From NCBI GenBank assembly GCA_900543805.1, contig UQTE01000007.1, forward strand, positions 33,125 to 97,124: DNA of 64,000 bases. The letters are read 5' to 3'. The notes beneath the pieces were generated by a model. That model was not told the DNA's origin. It saw only the letters and a list, made by a program, of their open reading frames with translations, and did no database searches. Within the stretch, counting starts at the first letter, position 1; each line of letters starts with the position of its first letter. Made by a program: the position numbers and the translations under genes. This DNA is from an uncultured Sutterella sp. (GTDB lineage: Bacteria > Pseudomonadota > Gammaproteobacteria > Burkholderiales > Burkholderiaceae_F). Of the stretch, positions 53,042 through 63,265 are shown piece by piece.

Positions 53042-54630
53042 GTGAAGCGGAGATGCTCGCGCCGCGCGAGCGGCGCGTGGGACTCATCGACCTCGGGAGC
53101 AACTCCTGCCGTCTGACGGTGGCCGCGGTCACCGAAGACGGCCACGCTTCGGTGCTCAACCGCGTCAAGACGATGGTCCGCCTCGGCGAAGGTTCCTTCA
53201 AATCCGGCATTCTGCAGCCCGAGGCGATGAACCGCACGGTGAAGGCCCTCAAGTCCTTCGTGGAAATCTGCGCCTCTTACGGCGTCACCGAAATCCGGGC
53301 CGTCGGCACGGCGGCCCTGCGCAACGCCAAGAACCGCGACGAATTTCTCGAGCTCGCCCGTAAGGACGCGGGCGTCGAGGTCGCCGTGATCTCGGGAGTG
53401 GAAGAGGCGAGCCTCATTCGGCTCGGGGTCTTCTCGGGCCTTCTGCGCGTTTCCGATCCCGTCTGTCTCGTCGACATCGGGGGCGGAAGCACGGAGATTT
53501 CCGTCTCGACGCGCCGTCACGTCGACATGATGGAGAGCACCGACATGGGGTGCGTGCTCCTCACGGACGCCGTGCCCGGCGACGAGGCCGGACGCGTCTC
53601 GAAGAAGGGGCTTCGCGAAATGCGCGACCTCGTGCGCGGCCGCACGCGCTATGCGACGACGCTTGCCGTCAAGGCGAAATTCAAGCGCGTCTTCGCTAGC
53701 AGCGGCACGGCGCAGGCGCTCGTCAACCTCGCCGCCATGTCGCGCTTTGCCGAACCCGGCGCCGTCGTCGAAACGTCCGAGGGGCGCGAGGCGAAGCTCG
53801 ACGCGCTCGTAGGCGTCGTCACCAAACTCGCCGCGATGTCGGTCGAGGAACGTGCGGCTCTGCCGGGCATGTCGCCCGCGCGGGCGCAAGTCGTGCTTGC
53901 GGGCGGCGTCATTCTCGTGACGGTCTTGGAGGCGCTCGGCGTCGACAGCGTGACGGTGACGATGAAGAACCTGCAGGACGGACAGCTCGTCGACTATCTC
54001 GAGCGCAGCGGTCTCGGCGCGGGCTCGAACGAAAACACGCGCCGCCGCAAAAGCGTGCGTCGCCTCGTCAAGCGCTTCCACTGCGAAAAGGGGCACGCCA
54101 AGCAGGTGCGACGGCTCGTGCGGGGAATGCTCCTGAGTCTTGACGCGGCGGGGATCGTCACGGTCGGTCCCGAAGACACCGAGCTCGTCGAACACGCGGC
54201 GAGAATGCACGACATCGGCATCGACATCTCCTACAAGGACCACCACCGCATGGGGGCGTGGCTTGTGCGCAACGTGGGGCTCGTCGGCTTCACCGAGGAC
54301 GAGTGCCTTCGCATGGCGCGCTTCGTCTTCTGGCACAACAGTCCTTCCGCGGCTCTGCCGGAGGAACTTTCGCCCGAACACGAACCCACGCTCACGGACC
54401 GCTGGGCGGCTCTCTCGCTCGCCCTTTCGGAAAAGCTCGACCGCACGCACCGCTCGCTCGTTCACGAAGCCTTCTGGAAGGCGGAAAAGGATCGGGCCAC
54501 GCTTCTCGTGCGGGCAGATCCCGACGCCACGATCGAGCGCACCGCCGTGGAAAAGCTCATCGCCAAGGCCAACAAGCGCATGGGTTTGGGTGCGCTTGCG
54601 CTCCGTTGGGAGACGATCGGCCGAGCCTGA
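53038..54630 (+). CDS. ppx: Exopolyphosphatase/GppA phosphatase
   Basis: A 530-aa phosphatase of the Ppx/GppA family. It starts at GTG 53038, overlapping the ppk stop (GTGA) with GAGG upstream, so it is translationally coupled to ppk. The actin-like ATPase core has GLIDLGSNSCRLTV, EIRAVGTAALRNAKN, LVDIGGGSTEISV and FASSGTAQAL. The C-terminal HD-like domain has HAARMHDIGIDISYKDHHRMGAW. It removes terminal phosphate from polyphosphate and possibly from pppGpp. Pairing with ppk favours Ppx. Confidence 0.95.
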   Translation: MSEAEMLAPRERRVGLIDLGSNSCRLTVAAVTEDGHASVLNRVKTMVRLGEGSFKSGILQPEAMNRTVKALKSFVEICASYGVTEIRAVGTAALRNAKNRDEFLELARKDAGVEVAVISGVEEASLIRLGVFSGLLRVSDPVCLVDIGGGSTEISVSTRRHVDMMESTDMGCVLLTDAVPGDEAGRVSKKGLREMRDLVRGRTRYATTLAVKAKFKRVFASSGTAQALVNLAAMSRFAEPGAVVETSEGREAKLDALVGVVTKLAAMSVEERAALPGMSPARAQVVLAGGVILVTVLEALGVDSVTVTMKNLQDGQLVDYLERSGLGAGSNENTRRRKSVRRLVKRFHCEKGHAKQVRRLVRGMLLSLDAAGIVTVGPEDTELVEHAARMHDIGIDISYKDHHRMGAWLVRNVGLVGFTEDECLRMARFVFWHNSPSAALPEELSPEHEPTLTDRWAALSLALSEKLDRTHRSLVHEAFWKAEKDRATLLVRADPDATIERTAVEKLIAKANKRMGLGALALRWETIGRA

Positions 54631-54707
54631 CGGGGCATGACGAAAAGGGGCGGAGCAAACGGCTCGCGCGCAGGAGAACCCGCCCCTCTGCTACACTTTG
54701 GGGACGT

Positions 54708-54728
54708 GCCGCCCCGAGTCGGGGCGGC
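54708..54728 (+). repeat. Strong hairpin upstream of the 115-aa gene
   Basis: GCCGCCCC (54708-54715) pairs with GGGGCGGC (54721-54728), loop GAGTC, 27 bases before the start codon. It has no T-tract. TACACT at 54692-54697 may be a -10 box just before it. Confidence 0.55.
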
Positions 54729-54755
54729 CGGAACCAACCAAAAGAGGAAAAAATC

Positions 54756-55103
54756 ATGGCTCGAACCACTGCCAAGACCAAGACGACCGCCGCGCCGGAA
54801 CAGGCGCCCGTCGCCGTGGAAGATCACGGTCCCTTCGTTCATCAGCTCCATCTCTACCTCGTGGGCGGACAGAACTTCACGCTCAACGAAGTCACGTCCT
54901 CGACCAAGATGCCCGCCAACGTCGTGGCCTTCATCAACGCCTGGCGTGAAAAGAAGGACGTCTGGCACAGCCCCAACAACGACCCGCGCTTCGGCGTTCG
55001 CGTGAAGGACGTGTCGCTCTACGAATATCGCGTCGGCCGTCCGGCCCCCGCCAAGACCGAAGCCGCGCCCGCCGCGGAACCGGCCAAGGAAGAACAGAAG
55101 TAA
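54756..55103 (+). CDS. Uncharacterised 115-aa basic protein
   Basis: I do not recognise this family. Start ATG 54756 has AGAGG 9 bases upstream. The centre (about 25-90) looks folded: HQLHLYLVGGQNFTLNEVTS, NVVAFINAWREKKDVWHS, DPRFGVRVKDVSLYEYRV. Both ends are low-complexity Ala/Pro/Lys (ARTTAKTKTTAAPEQ; PAPAKTEAAPAAEPAKEEQ). There is no signal peptide. It stands between ppx and glnB with hairpins on both sides, so it seems to be a separate transcript. Function unknown. Confidence 0.8.
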   Translation: MARTTAKTKTTAAPEQAPVAVEDHGPFVHQLHLYLVGGQNFTLNEVTSSTKMPANVVAFINAWREKKDVWHSPNNDPRFGVRVKDVSLYEYRVGRPAPAKTEAAPAAEPAKEEQK

Positions 55104-55114
55104 TTCGTTTCGTG

Positions 55115-55563
<449 letters not shown>

Positions 55564-55583
55564 GGACGCGCAGTTCCGACAGA

Positions 55584-55615
55584 AAAGCCTCGGTTTCCTG
55601 GGAATCCGAGGCTTT
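55584..55615 (+). terminator. Intrinsic terminator between glnB and the Smr gene
   Basis: AAAGCCTCGG (55584-55593) pairs perfectly with CCGAGGCTTT (55606-55615). It serves the convergent genes on both strands; the minus side reads TTTTCTG. Confidence 0.82.
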
Positions 55616-55622
55616 GCCATTT

Positions 55623-56270
55623 TCAGCGGCGCGGAGCCTGCGAGAGAAGAACGAGGACGGCTCCGCCGCCTCCGTCGTTGGGCGGCGCCTCCACAAAGCA
55701 CATCACTTCGCGGCGCTGCTTGAGCCAGCGGCGAACGAGTTCCTTCAGGATGCTCTGTCCGCCCACCGAACCGTAGCCCTTGCCGTGCACGATGCGCACG
55801 CAGCGGTGGTTGCGGGCCTGATTTTCCGAAAGAAAGGCCGCGACCGTGTCGCGCGCCTCGTCCACCGTCAGGCCGTGCAGGTCGACGTGCGCCTCGACCG
55901 TGAATTTGCCGCGGTAAAGTTTGCGCGGCAGGTCGGGCGAGACGCCTTCGCGGTGAAAGAAGCGCCCGTCGTCGCTCTCGAGAAAGAGGAGCGGATCGGC
56001 GTCGTCCGACATGGTGGCGCGCAGCACTTCGGCGCGTTCGACGTCCTTGGCCATCGGGATCCGAACGGGCTTCTTGATGTTGTGGCTGACGCGGTTGGCG
56101 TCGGTCTTCTCAAGAGGCGTCACGCCGAGATCCTTCATGGCGTGGCGAAAGAAATTCTCCTCGCGTTCGCGCTCGCGCGCCTTTTCCTCTTCCTGCGCGC
56201 GGCGCTTGGCCTGTTCGGCAAACGTCTTTTTCACGGCCTTGAGGTCGGAGAGTTGTTGAAACGAAGACAT
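55623..56270 (-). CDS. Smr-domain protein (YdaL/SmrA type)
   Basis: A 215-aa protein. The N-terminal 60 residues are a charged helix (EQAKRRAQEEEKAREREREEN), likely a coiled coil. The C-terminal Smr domain (about 125-215) has VDLHGLTVDEARDTVAAFL, VRIVHGKGYGSVGGQSILK and NDGGGGAVLVLL. E. coli SmrA/SmrB-type proteins nick DNA or cleave mRNA at collided ribosomes; the DLHG and HGKG residues are present, so nuclease activity is plausible. It is convergent with glnB and follows trxB on the same strand. Confidence 0.9.
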   Translation of the reverse strand: MSSFQQLSDLKAVKKTFAEQAKRRAQEEEKAREREREENFFRHAMKDLGVTPLEKTDANRVSHNIKKPVRIPMAKDVERAEVLRATMSDDADPLLFLESDDGRFFHREGVSPDLPRKLYRGKFTVEAHVDLHGLTVDEARDTVAAFLSENQARNHRCVRIVHGKGYGSVGGQSILKELVRRWLKQRREVMCFVEAPPNDGGGGAVLVLLSQAPRR

Positions 56271-56329
56271 TTGAGATATATCCGAAAGAAAAACGTCGCC
56301 GCGGAGGCGGCGACGGGGAAAGTCGGAAA

Positions 56330-57334
<1,005 letters not shown>

Positions 57335-57352
57335 TTAACGAAAAGTGTGAAC

Positions 57353-57358
57353 ATTATA
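57353..57358 (-). promoter_or_regulatory. -10 box of trxB promoter
   Basis: The minus strand reads TATAAT here, a perfect sigma-70 -10 hexamer, about 60 bases before the trxB start. The -35 position has no good match, so an activator may be needed. Confidence 0.5.
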
Positions 57359-57483
57359 GACGCGCCCGAGCGCGGAACTTTTCAGGAAAATGTTCCGAGA
57401 CGTAGCACGCCGATTGTCATCGGCCGAGAAACGGCCGTTACCGTCTACAATGGTTCTTTCCTACAGCTGATTTTCCGAAGGAC

Positions 57484-59880
57484 ATGGCAAAAGCAAAAAA
57501 GGCGAATCCGTCGACGAAGCGCAGCCCCGCTGCGCAGGCCCTCTGGCGCTGGCTGCGCACGGCGGGCACCTACCTGCGCGTCTTCGTGCGGGGCATCGTC
57601 TATCTCCTCTGGTCCAAGAGTTGGATCGTCTTTACGCCCCTGGGCGTTCTTCTTGCGGTCTTTCTTTTTTCCTATTCGCCCTCGGACCCGGCCTTTACGT
57701 TTACGACCGACGCGCAGGCGTCGAACTGGGGCGGCGTCGTGGGCGCCTGGGTTTCGGACTGCCTTCTCTCCGCCTTCGGTTTTTCCGCCTGGTGGTTCGT
57801 GCTCGCGTCCTTCATGAGCGCGGTCTTCGCGTTTCGTTCCCAGTGGCGCCAGAGCCGCGGCGAACGGGATCCCGAACGCCTGCGCCCGCCGAAGCTTTCG
57901 TCGGCCTTCGGGTTCGTCGTGCTCCTTGTGGGATCGTCTTCGCTCGAGGCCCTGCGCCTGCGCCGCTTTGAAACGAGTCTGCCGGGGAACCCGGGCGGCG
58001 TGCTCGGCGATTGGCTCGCCTTCGCGGTCGAACACTACATCGGCGTTGGCCTTGCGACCGTCGTCTTTTTCGTTCTGATCGGCATGGGACTTTCGCTTCT
58101 CATGGACTTCGAGTGGATGAGCGTGTGCGAGCGCGTGGGACGCCTTCTCGACTTCCTCATTTTCGAGCCGATCGGAAAGCTCCTCAACCGCAAGAAGGAA
58201 GAGAAGCCCGCCGAGGCGCCCGCCGAGGCGGAGCCGCTCCCGCGGGCCGAGCCGATCGACGAAGAGACGGCGCACGTTCCGATTTTTGCGGGTCTGCACA
58301 ACGTTTCGCCCGACGAGGGCGCCCTTGCGCCGGCCGATGCGGACGAGCGCGGGCCCGAAGCGCAGCGTCCGAAGAAGACGGCCGCCGTACACCGCGCGCC
58401 CGTGAAGAGGATCCCCGCCTTTTCTCCGCCCCTTACGCTTCTGGACGACCCCGACCGGGATCAGCCCGGCATGGACGAGGCGTCGCTCGAAATGACGAGC
58501 CGCCTCATCGTCTCGAAACTCAAGACCTACAAGATCGAGGCGCAGGTCTGCGGCGTGCAGACGGGTCCGGTCATCACGCAGTACTGGCTCGAGCCGGGAC
58601 CGGGCGTGAAGGGCTCTCAGATCGAAGGCGTGCGCGACGACCTGCGCCGCGTGCTCGGCGTGCAGTCGGTGCGCGTCGTGCCGAGCATTCCGGGGACGAG
58701 CTACATCGCCCTCGAAGTGCCCAACGCCATTCGCCAGACCGTGCGCCTCAAGGAAATTCTGGATTCCGACGCCTATCGCAAGAGCGCTTCGCCCCTTACG
58801 CTCGCCATGGGGAAGGACATCGCCGGCAAACCCTTCACGATGGACCTCGCCAAGACGCCGCATCTTCTCGTTGCGGGTACGACGGGGTCCGGGAAGTCCG
58901 TCGGCATCAACGCCATGATTCTCTCGATGCTCTATCGGACGGAGCCCAAGGACCTGCGTCTTGTGCTCATCGACCCGAAGATGCTCGAATTCAGCGTCTA
59001 CGAAGGGATTCCGCACCTTCTCTGCCCGGTGGTCGTCGACATGAATAAGGCGACGACGGCGCTCAAGTGGCTCTGCAAGGAAATGGACCGGCGTTACCTC
59101 CTCATGAGCCGTCTGGGCGTGCGTCACTTCACGTCCTACAACGAAAAGGTGCGCGCCGCGATCGATGCGGGCGAACCCATTCGGGATCCGACGGCGGCGC
59201 CGGGCGACCCCGCCGCGCCGACGCTCGAGCCCTGGCCCTACATCGTGTGCATCATCGACGAACTTGCCGACCTCATTCTGACCTTCCGCAAGGAGGTGGA
59301 AGGGGAGATCACGCGTCTCACGCAAAAGGCGCGCGCCGCGGGGATGCACCTCATTCTGGCGACGCAGCGTCCCTCGATGGACGTCGTGACGGGCCTCATC
59401 AAGGCGAACGTGCCGACGCGCATCGCCTTCCAGGTGGCCTCCTCCTACGACAGCCGCGTGATTCTCGGCGACACCGGTGCGGAGCAGCTCCTCGGAAACG
59501 GCGACATGCTACTTCACCGTCCGGGCATGTCGATGCCCTGCCGCATTCAGGGGTGCTTCGTCGCAGACGACGAAGTCGCCCGCGTCGTGGCCGAGTGGAA
59601 GAAGTACGGCGCCCCCGTCTACATCTCCGAAGTGACGGAGTCGGTCGAGCCCGACGCCGGGGACGCGGGCATGCGTCGTTCGGGCGAATCGGATCCGCTC
59701 TACGACCGGGCGGTCGAAATCGTGCTCACCGACAATCGTCCTTCGATTTCCTACGTGCAGCGGCAGCTCGGCATCGGCTACAACCGCGCGGCGAATCTGC
59801 TCGAAGCCATGGAGGCGGCGGGTCTTGTGAGCCCGCCTGGGCACGCCGGCAAACGAACCGTGATCGCCCCCAACCGCTGA
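57484..59880 (+). CDS. ftsK: DNA translocase FtsK
   Basis: A 798-aa divisome ATPase that pumps chromosome dimers apart at the septum. The N-terminal 200 residues hold about four membrane segments (the first at 46-64). A Pro/Ala/Glu linker runs from about 235 to 320. The motor has GTTGSGKSVGINAM (Walker A, about 463-476), VLIDPKMLEFSVYEGIPHLL and CIIDELADLI (Walker B). The C-terminal gamma domain (about 730-798) ends with QRQLGIGYNRAANLLEAME, which reads KOPS sites. TACAAT at 57446-57451 may be its -10 box. Confidence 0.97.
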   Translation: MAKAKKANPSTKRSPAAQALWRWLRTAGTYLRVFVRGIVYLLWSKSWIVFTPLGVLLAVFLFSYSPSDPAFTFTTDAQASNWGGVVGAWVSDCLLSAFGFSAWWFVLASFMSAVFAFRSQWRQSRGERDPERLRPPKLSSAFGFVVLLVGSSSLEALRLRRFETSLPGNPGGVLGDWLAFAVEHYIGVGLATVVFFVLIGMGLSLLMDFEWMSVCERVGRLLDFLIFEPIGKLLNRKKEEKPAEAPAEAEPLPRAEPIDEETAHVPIFAGLHNVSPDEGALAPADADERGPEAQRPKKTAAVHRAPVKRIPAFSPPLTLLDDPDRDQPGMDEASLEMTSRLIVSKLKTYKIEAQVCGVQTGPVITQYWLEPGPGVKGSQIEGVRDDLRRVLGVQSVRVVPSIPGTSYIALEVPNAIRQTVRLKEILDSDAYRKSASPLTLAMGKDIAGKPFTMDLAKTPHLLVAGTTGSGKSVGINAMILSMLYRTEPKDLRLVLIDPKMLEFSVYEGIPHLLCPVVVDMNKATTALKWLCKEMDRRYLLMSRLGVRHFTSYNEKVRAAIDAGEPIRDPTAAPGDPAAPTLEPWPYIVCIIDELADLILTFRKEVEGEITRLTQKARAAGMHLILATQRPSMDVVTGLIKANVPTRIAFQVASSYDSRVILGDTGAEQLLGNGDMLLHRPGMSMPCRIQGCFVADDEVARVVAEWKKYGAPVYISEVTESVEPDAGDAGMRRSGESDPLYDRAVEIVLTDNRPSISYVQRQLGIGYNRAANLLEAMEAAGLVSPPGHAGKRTVIAPNR

Positions 59881-59891
59881 AAGGAACCTTT

Positions 59892-60533
59892 ATGACGACG
59901 ATTCGAAACCTTTTGACGGGCGCAGTCCTCGGACTTGCCGCTCTCTCGGCCTTCGCCGCGCCGAGCGCCGCCGAGCGGCTCGACGCCTTTCTCACGAAGA
60001 CGCAGGAGGGAGCGGGCACCTTCGAGCAGCGCGTCGTGACGAAGGAGGGCGAAGAGGCGGCCCCCGCCGCCCGGGGAAGCTTTCAGTTCAAGCGCCCGGG
60101 GCAATTCCTCTGGCGCTACGAGGAACCCTATCGCCAGCTCATCGTGAGCAACGGCGAGACGCTCTGGTTTTACGACGAAGATCTCGCGCAGGTGACGAAA
60201 AACACTCTCTCGGGCGCGCTTCCGACGAGTCCCGCTTCGATTCTCTTCGGGACCGGCCGGCTCGATTCCGCCGAATGGACGATTTCGGAGTCGCCCGCCG
60301 CGGAGGGACTCGACTGGGTGACGGCCAAACCCCGCGAGGCGGGCGTCTTCGAGCGCGTCGAGATTGGTTTCCGAGGCGAGGGCGACGCGCCCGTTCGGAT
60401 GCGGCTCGTCGACGGATTCGGACAGGTGACGACGCTCGACTTCCTTTCTTTCGAAGGAAAGAGCGTCCCCGCGTCGGTATTCGAATGGACGCCTCCCGAG
60501 GGCGTCGACGTGCTCGACATGGGTACGCCGTGA
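59892..60533 (+). CDS. lolA: Outer-membrane lipoprotein carrier protein LolA
   Basis: A 213-aa periplasmic chaperone that takes lipoproteins from LolCDE to LolB. Signal peptide NLLTGAVLGLAALSAFA. The mature part has AGTFEQRVV, GSFQFKRPGQFLWRYEEPY, QLIVSNGETLWFYDEDLAQV and TLDFLSF, in the LolA order; the hydrophobic-groove Arg is present in FLWRYEEPY. ATG 59892 has AAGGAAC 6 bases upstream and lies 11 bases after ftsK, the usual betaproteobacterial pair. Confidence 0.95.
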   Translation: MTTIRNLLTGAVLGLAALSAFAAPSAAERLDAFLTKTQEGAGTFEQRVVTKEGEEAAPAARGSFQFKRPGQFLWRYEEPYRQLIVSNGETLWFYDEDLAQVTKNTLSGALPTSPASILFGTGRLDSAEWTISESPAAEGLDWVTAKPREAGVFERVEIGFRGEGDAPVRMRLVDGFGQVTTLDFLSFEGKSVPASVFEWTPPEGVDVLDMGTP

Positions 60534-60593
60534 TTCTTCGGGAAAACTTTGGCGCTTTCCAACGTGATAGCGGCTACAATGCTTCCCATTGAC

Positions 60594-60810
60594 GGCGCAT
60601 GTGATGCGCCTTGCGAAGCCATTTGACTCCGTCGACGACTGTATTGGTCCGCCCGCTCGGCTCCCGAGGGCGAAGAGAGATGCCGCGCGCTCCGAAGGAA
60701 AGGGAGCGCCTTGATGCGCATCGGTCGTGACGTTGAAAAGGGAGCCCGAGACCGCCCCGCCCGCGCGTTTGTCCGCGAGGCGGATTTTGCCGTGCTCCTT
60801 CGCAAGGCGT
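60594..60810 (+). ncRNA. Candidate structured RNA of about 200-220 nt
   Basis: The 346-bp gap between lolA and the next gene has no supported ORF but strong pairing potential. CGCCTTGCGAAG (60607-60618) is fully complementary to CTTCGCAAGGCG (60798-60809), a 12-bp closing stem. Inside, TCCGCC (60648-60653) can pair with GGCGGA (60779-60784), CTCGG.CTCCC (near 60656-60665) with GGGAGCCCGAG (60740-60750), and GCGCTCC with GGGAGCGC at the tip (60687-60708). TACAAT at 60575-60580 could be its -10 box. Size and shape recall 6S RNA, but conserved 6S positions were not verified. A competing 5' hairpin GGCGCAT-GTG-ATGCGCC (60594-60610) overlaps the closing stem. It could instead be the leader of the gene at 60880. 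Confidence 0.4.
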
Positions 60811-60879
60811 TCCTGCGCCCCCGGATAATGAAGGGCCGGGCGCTTGAGGCGCCTTCGCCCGCGGAAAGAAGGAAGCATC

Positions 60880-61935
60880 ATGGGTGACGAGCAGGAGAAG
60901 CGAACGAAACGCCGGCGGGGACGTCGGCGTCAGCATCGTGCCAAAGAGCTTCCGAACATTTTCTTTTGCGGCGACCCGCACGGTGAGTTCGCCCACATCA
61001 ACGAGGCGGCCCGCCTCTACAAGCCCGACGCCATGGTGATTCTCGGCGACTCGCAGCCGAGCGCTCCGCTCGAGGAACTCTTGGGCGAAGCGATGTCGCT
61101 CACCGACATCTGGTGGATTCCCGGGAATCACGACACCGACACGGACGAATATTTCGACTATCTCTGGCGCGGCCCCCTGGCTTCGCACAATCTGCACGGA
61201 CGCGTCACCACGGTGGCGGGACTGCGAATCGCGGGGTTGGGCGGCGTTTTCCGCGGACAGATCTGGATGCCCGACGAAGAGCCCAACTACTTCAGTCCGG
61301 CGCACTTCATACGGCGCTCGCCCAAGGTGAACATCTGGCGCGGCGGTCTTCCGAGACGGCACCGTTCGACGATCTTTCCGTCCGTCTACAACTATCTCAT
61401 GCACCAGAAGGCGGACATTCTGATCACGCATGAAGCGCCCTCGTGCCACGCCAAAGGGTTCGAGGCGCTTGACCGGCTCGCCCAGAGCCTCGGCGTGAAG
61501 TGGTTCTTTCACGGGCATCAGCACGAAGACCGCGTCTACGGCATGCAGAACGGATGTCTCACGCGCGCCGTGGGTTTCCGCGGGATCGTCAATCTGCAGG
61601 GCGAAGTGATCGTCCCAGCGCAGATGGATCCGAGAGAAACGGTGGCGCTGCAGGAAGCCTTCGACTGGGCGGCCCGCACACAGGCGCCTGAAGGCTTTGA
61701 GCCGGGGAAGGACACGCGCGCGCCCATCATCTGGGCGCCTACGCACCGGGGACCCGACGCGCCGCTCGATGCGGGGATTTTTACGTCGGGCGTGGAGCCC
61801 GATCCGAAGATCGAGGCGCTCTCCGAAGAAGTGGCTATGAAGACGCCCGTCGCGCGCTTCAAGCCCGAGGGCTACGTCGTGCGTTCGGGGCGCCGTCTGA
61901 GGGGGCGCCGTCAGAAGAAGGGCGACGCCAAATAA
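60880..61935 (+). CDS. Calcineurin-like metallophosphoesterase
   Basis: A 351-aa cytoplasmic protein. After a very basic start (EKRTKRRRGRRRQHRAK) come the five phosphoesterase motifs: FFCGDPHGEF, VILGDSQPSA, WWIPGNHDTDTDEYF, LITHEAPSCH and WFFHGHQHEDR. GLGGVFRGQIW lies between. The Asp in motif II is followed by Ser-Gln rather than the usual Xaa-Asp pattern, but metal ligands appear complete. The C-terminus (about 230-351) is Pro/Ala-rich and ends in another basic stretch. Basic ends suggest nucleic-acid contact. Substrate unknown. ATG 60880 has AAGGAAG 4-5 bases upstream. Confidence 0.87.
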   Translation: MGDEQEKRTKRRRGRRRQHRAKELPNIFFCGDPHGEFAHINEAARLYKPDAMVILGDSQPSAPLEELLGEAMSLTDIWWIPGNHDTDTDEYFDYLWRGPLASHNLHGRVTTVAGLRIAGLGGVFRGQIWMPDEEPNYFSPAHFIRRSPKVNIWRGGLPRRHRSTIFPSVYNYLMHQKADILITHEAPSCHAKGFEALDRLAQSLGVKWFFHGHQHEDRVYGMQNGCLTRAVGFRGIVNLQGEVIVPAQMDPRETVALQEAFDWAARTQAPEGFEPGKDTRAPIIWAPTHRGPDAPLDAGIFTSGVEPDPKIEALSEEVAMKTPVARFKPEGYVVRSGRRLRGRRQKKGDAK

Positions 61936-61939
61936 GAGA

Positions 61940-63178
61940 TCAGAGGAAGAAAACGTCCACGGGACGGCCGGCCGGAATCGAGCCGGCCGTTTCTTCTATG
62001 AGGGCGCAGGCGTTGCATTCCGTGAGCGTCGTAAGAAGGGCGGAACTCTGCGTGGCGTAGGGCGTGAAGAAGAGTTCCTCGCCGCGGCGCTCGAGCGTTC
62101 CCCGCACGAATTCGGTGCGGCCCGGACGGCTTCTTACGTTCGTCGCGGCCGTGGCGCGCAAGAGCGGGACTTCGACGGGGCGGCTCCCGGCAAGACCGTC
62201 GAGAACAGGGCGCACGAAGAGTCGGGCGGAGAGTAGCGCGGCGACGGGGTTCCCCGGAAGGCCGAGGAAGAGAACCCGACGTCCTTCGGTTTCGATCGTG
62301 CCGAAGGTAAGGGGCTTCCCGGGACGCATGGCGACGTGCAGATGCGTAACCGTTCCGAGCCGACTGAGAACGAGGGAGGTGAAGTCCTTTTCTCCGGCGC
62401 CCACGCCTCCCGAGGTGAGAAGAAGATCGTGCGTGCGCGCAGCCTCGCGAAGCACCGCTTCCATGCGGTCGGGATCGTCGGGAAGAATGCCGAGGTTCGT
62501 CACGTCCGCACCCCAGGCGCGAAGCTGCGCCGTGAGACTGTGACCGTTGGCGTTGTAGAGTTCCCCTTCGCCGAGAGGCCGGCCCGGCTCGCGCACTTCG
62601 TCGCCCGTCGCGAAGACGGCGGCGCGAACGATTCGTTCGACGGGGAGTTCGGCATAACCGAGCGAAGCGGCCAGACCCACGTGTGCGGGGGTGATGCGTT
62701 CGCCCCGGCGAAGCGCGGCGTCGCCCGTGCGAAGTTCCTCGCCCTTGTGACGCACATTGGCGCCGGGCTTGACGGCGTCGCGCGCAAAACGGATGCGCCC
62801 GGGCATCTCCTCGACCTTTTCAAAGGGAATGACCGTGTCGAGTTCCTCGGGAACGAGGCCGCCCGTCATGACGTGAAGGGCCGACCCCGGAGGAATTTCG
62901 TGCGAGCAGGGGTGGCCGGCGAGCGATTCGCCGGCGACCGCGAGTTCCAGCGTTCCTTCTCCCGCGAGCTCTTCCCCGCGGAAGGCATAACCGTCCATGG
63001 CGCTGTTGGTGTAGGCGGGGACGTCGATGGGAGAAAGAAGGTCACGGGCGAGCGTTCGGCCGAGCGACTCGTCGAGCGCAACGGATTCCGACTGCGGCCG
63101 GTCGGAAGGAAGGAGCGTGAGAATGCGGGCGAGCGCCTCGGGGAGGCTTGTCGATTCAACGCGGAGCGTATCGGACAT
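61940..63178 (-). CDS. moeA: Molybdopterin molybdenumtransferase
   Basis: A 412-aa enzyme that inserts molybdate into adenylylated molybdopterin. Domain order is standard: DVPAYTNSAMDGYAFRGEEL near residue 55, IPPGSALHVMTGGLVPEELD, VRHKGEELRTGDAALRRGERI, ATGDEVREPGRPL, YNANGHSL, the catalytic LLTSGGVGAGEKDF and PLTFGTIETEGRRVLFLGLPGNPVA. It is divergent from mobA, consistent with a molybdenum-cofactor locus, and only four bases separate it from the convergent phosphoesterase gene. Confidence 0.97.
   Translation of the reverse strand: MSDTLRVESTSLPEALARILTLLPSDRPQSESVALDESLGRTLARDLLSPIDVPAYTNSAMDGYAFRGEELAGEGTLELAVAGESLAGHPCSHEIPPGSALHVMTGGLVPEELDTVIPFEKVEEMPGRIRFARDAVKPGANVRHKGEELRTGDAALRRGERITPAHVGLAASLGYAELPVERIVRAAVFATGDEVREPGRPLGEGELYNANGHSLTAQLRAWGADVTNLGILPDDPDRMEAVLREAARTHDLLLTSGGVGAGEKDFTSLVLSRLGTVTHLHVAMRPGKPLTFGTIETEGRRVLFLGLPGNPVAALLSARLFVRPVLDGLAGSRPVEVPLLRATAATNVRSRPGRTEFVRGTLERRGEELFFTPYATQSSALLTTLTECNACALIEETAGSIPAGRPVDVFFL
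61964..61996 (+). terminator. Terminator of the phosphoesterase gene, inside the moeA 3' end
   Basis: ACGGCCGGC (61964-61972) pairs perfectly with GCCGGCCGT (61982-61990), followed on the plus strand by TTCTTCT. It overlaps the last codons of the convergent moeA gene. Confidence 0.65.
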
Positions 63179-63265
63179 GAAAGGAGTTCCTCCGAAGAAG
63201 AGTTAGATCCGATCATTCTAGCTTGCGTAGAATCGGAGGCAGACACAAAACGCAAGGAGGTGCCC

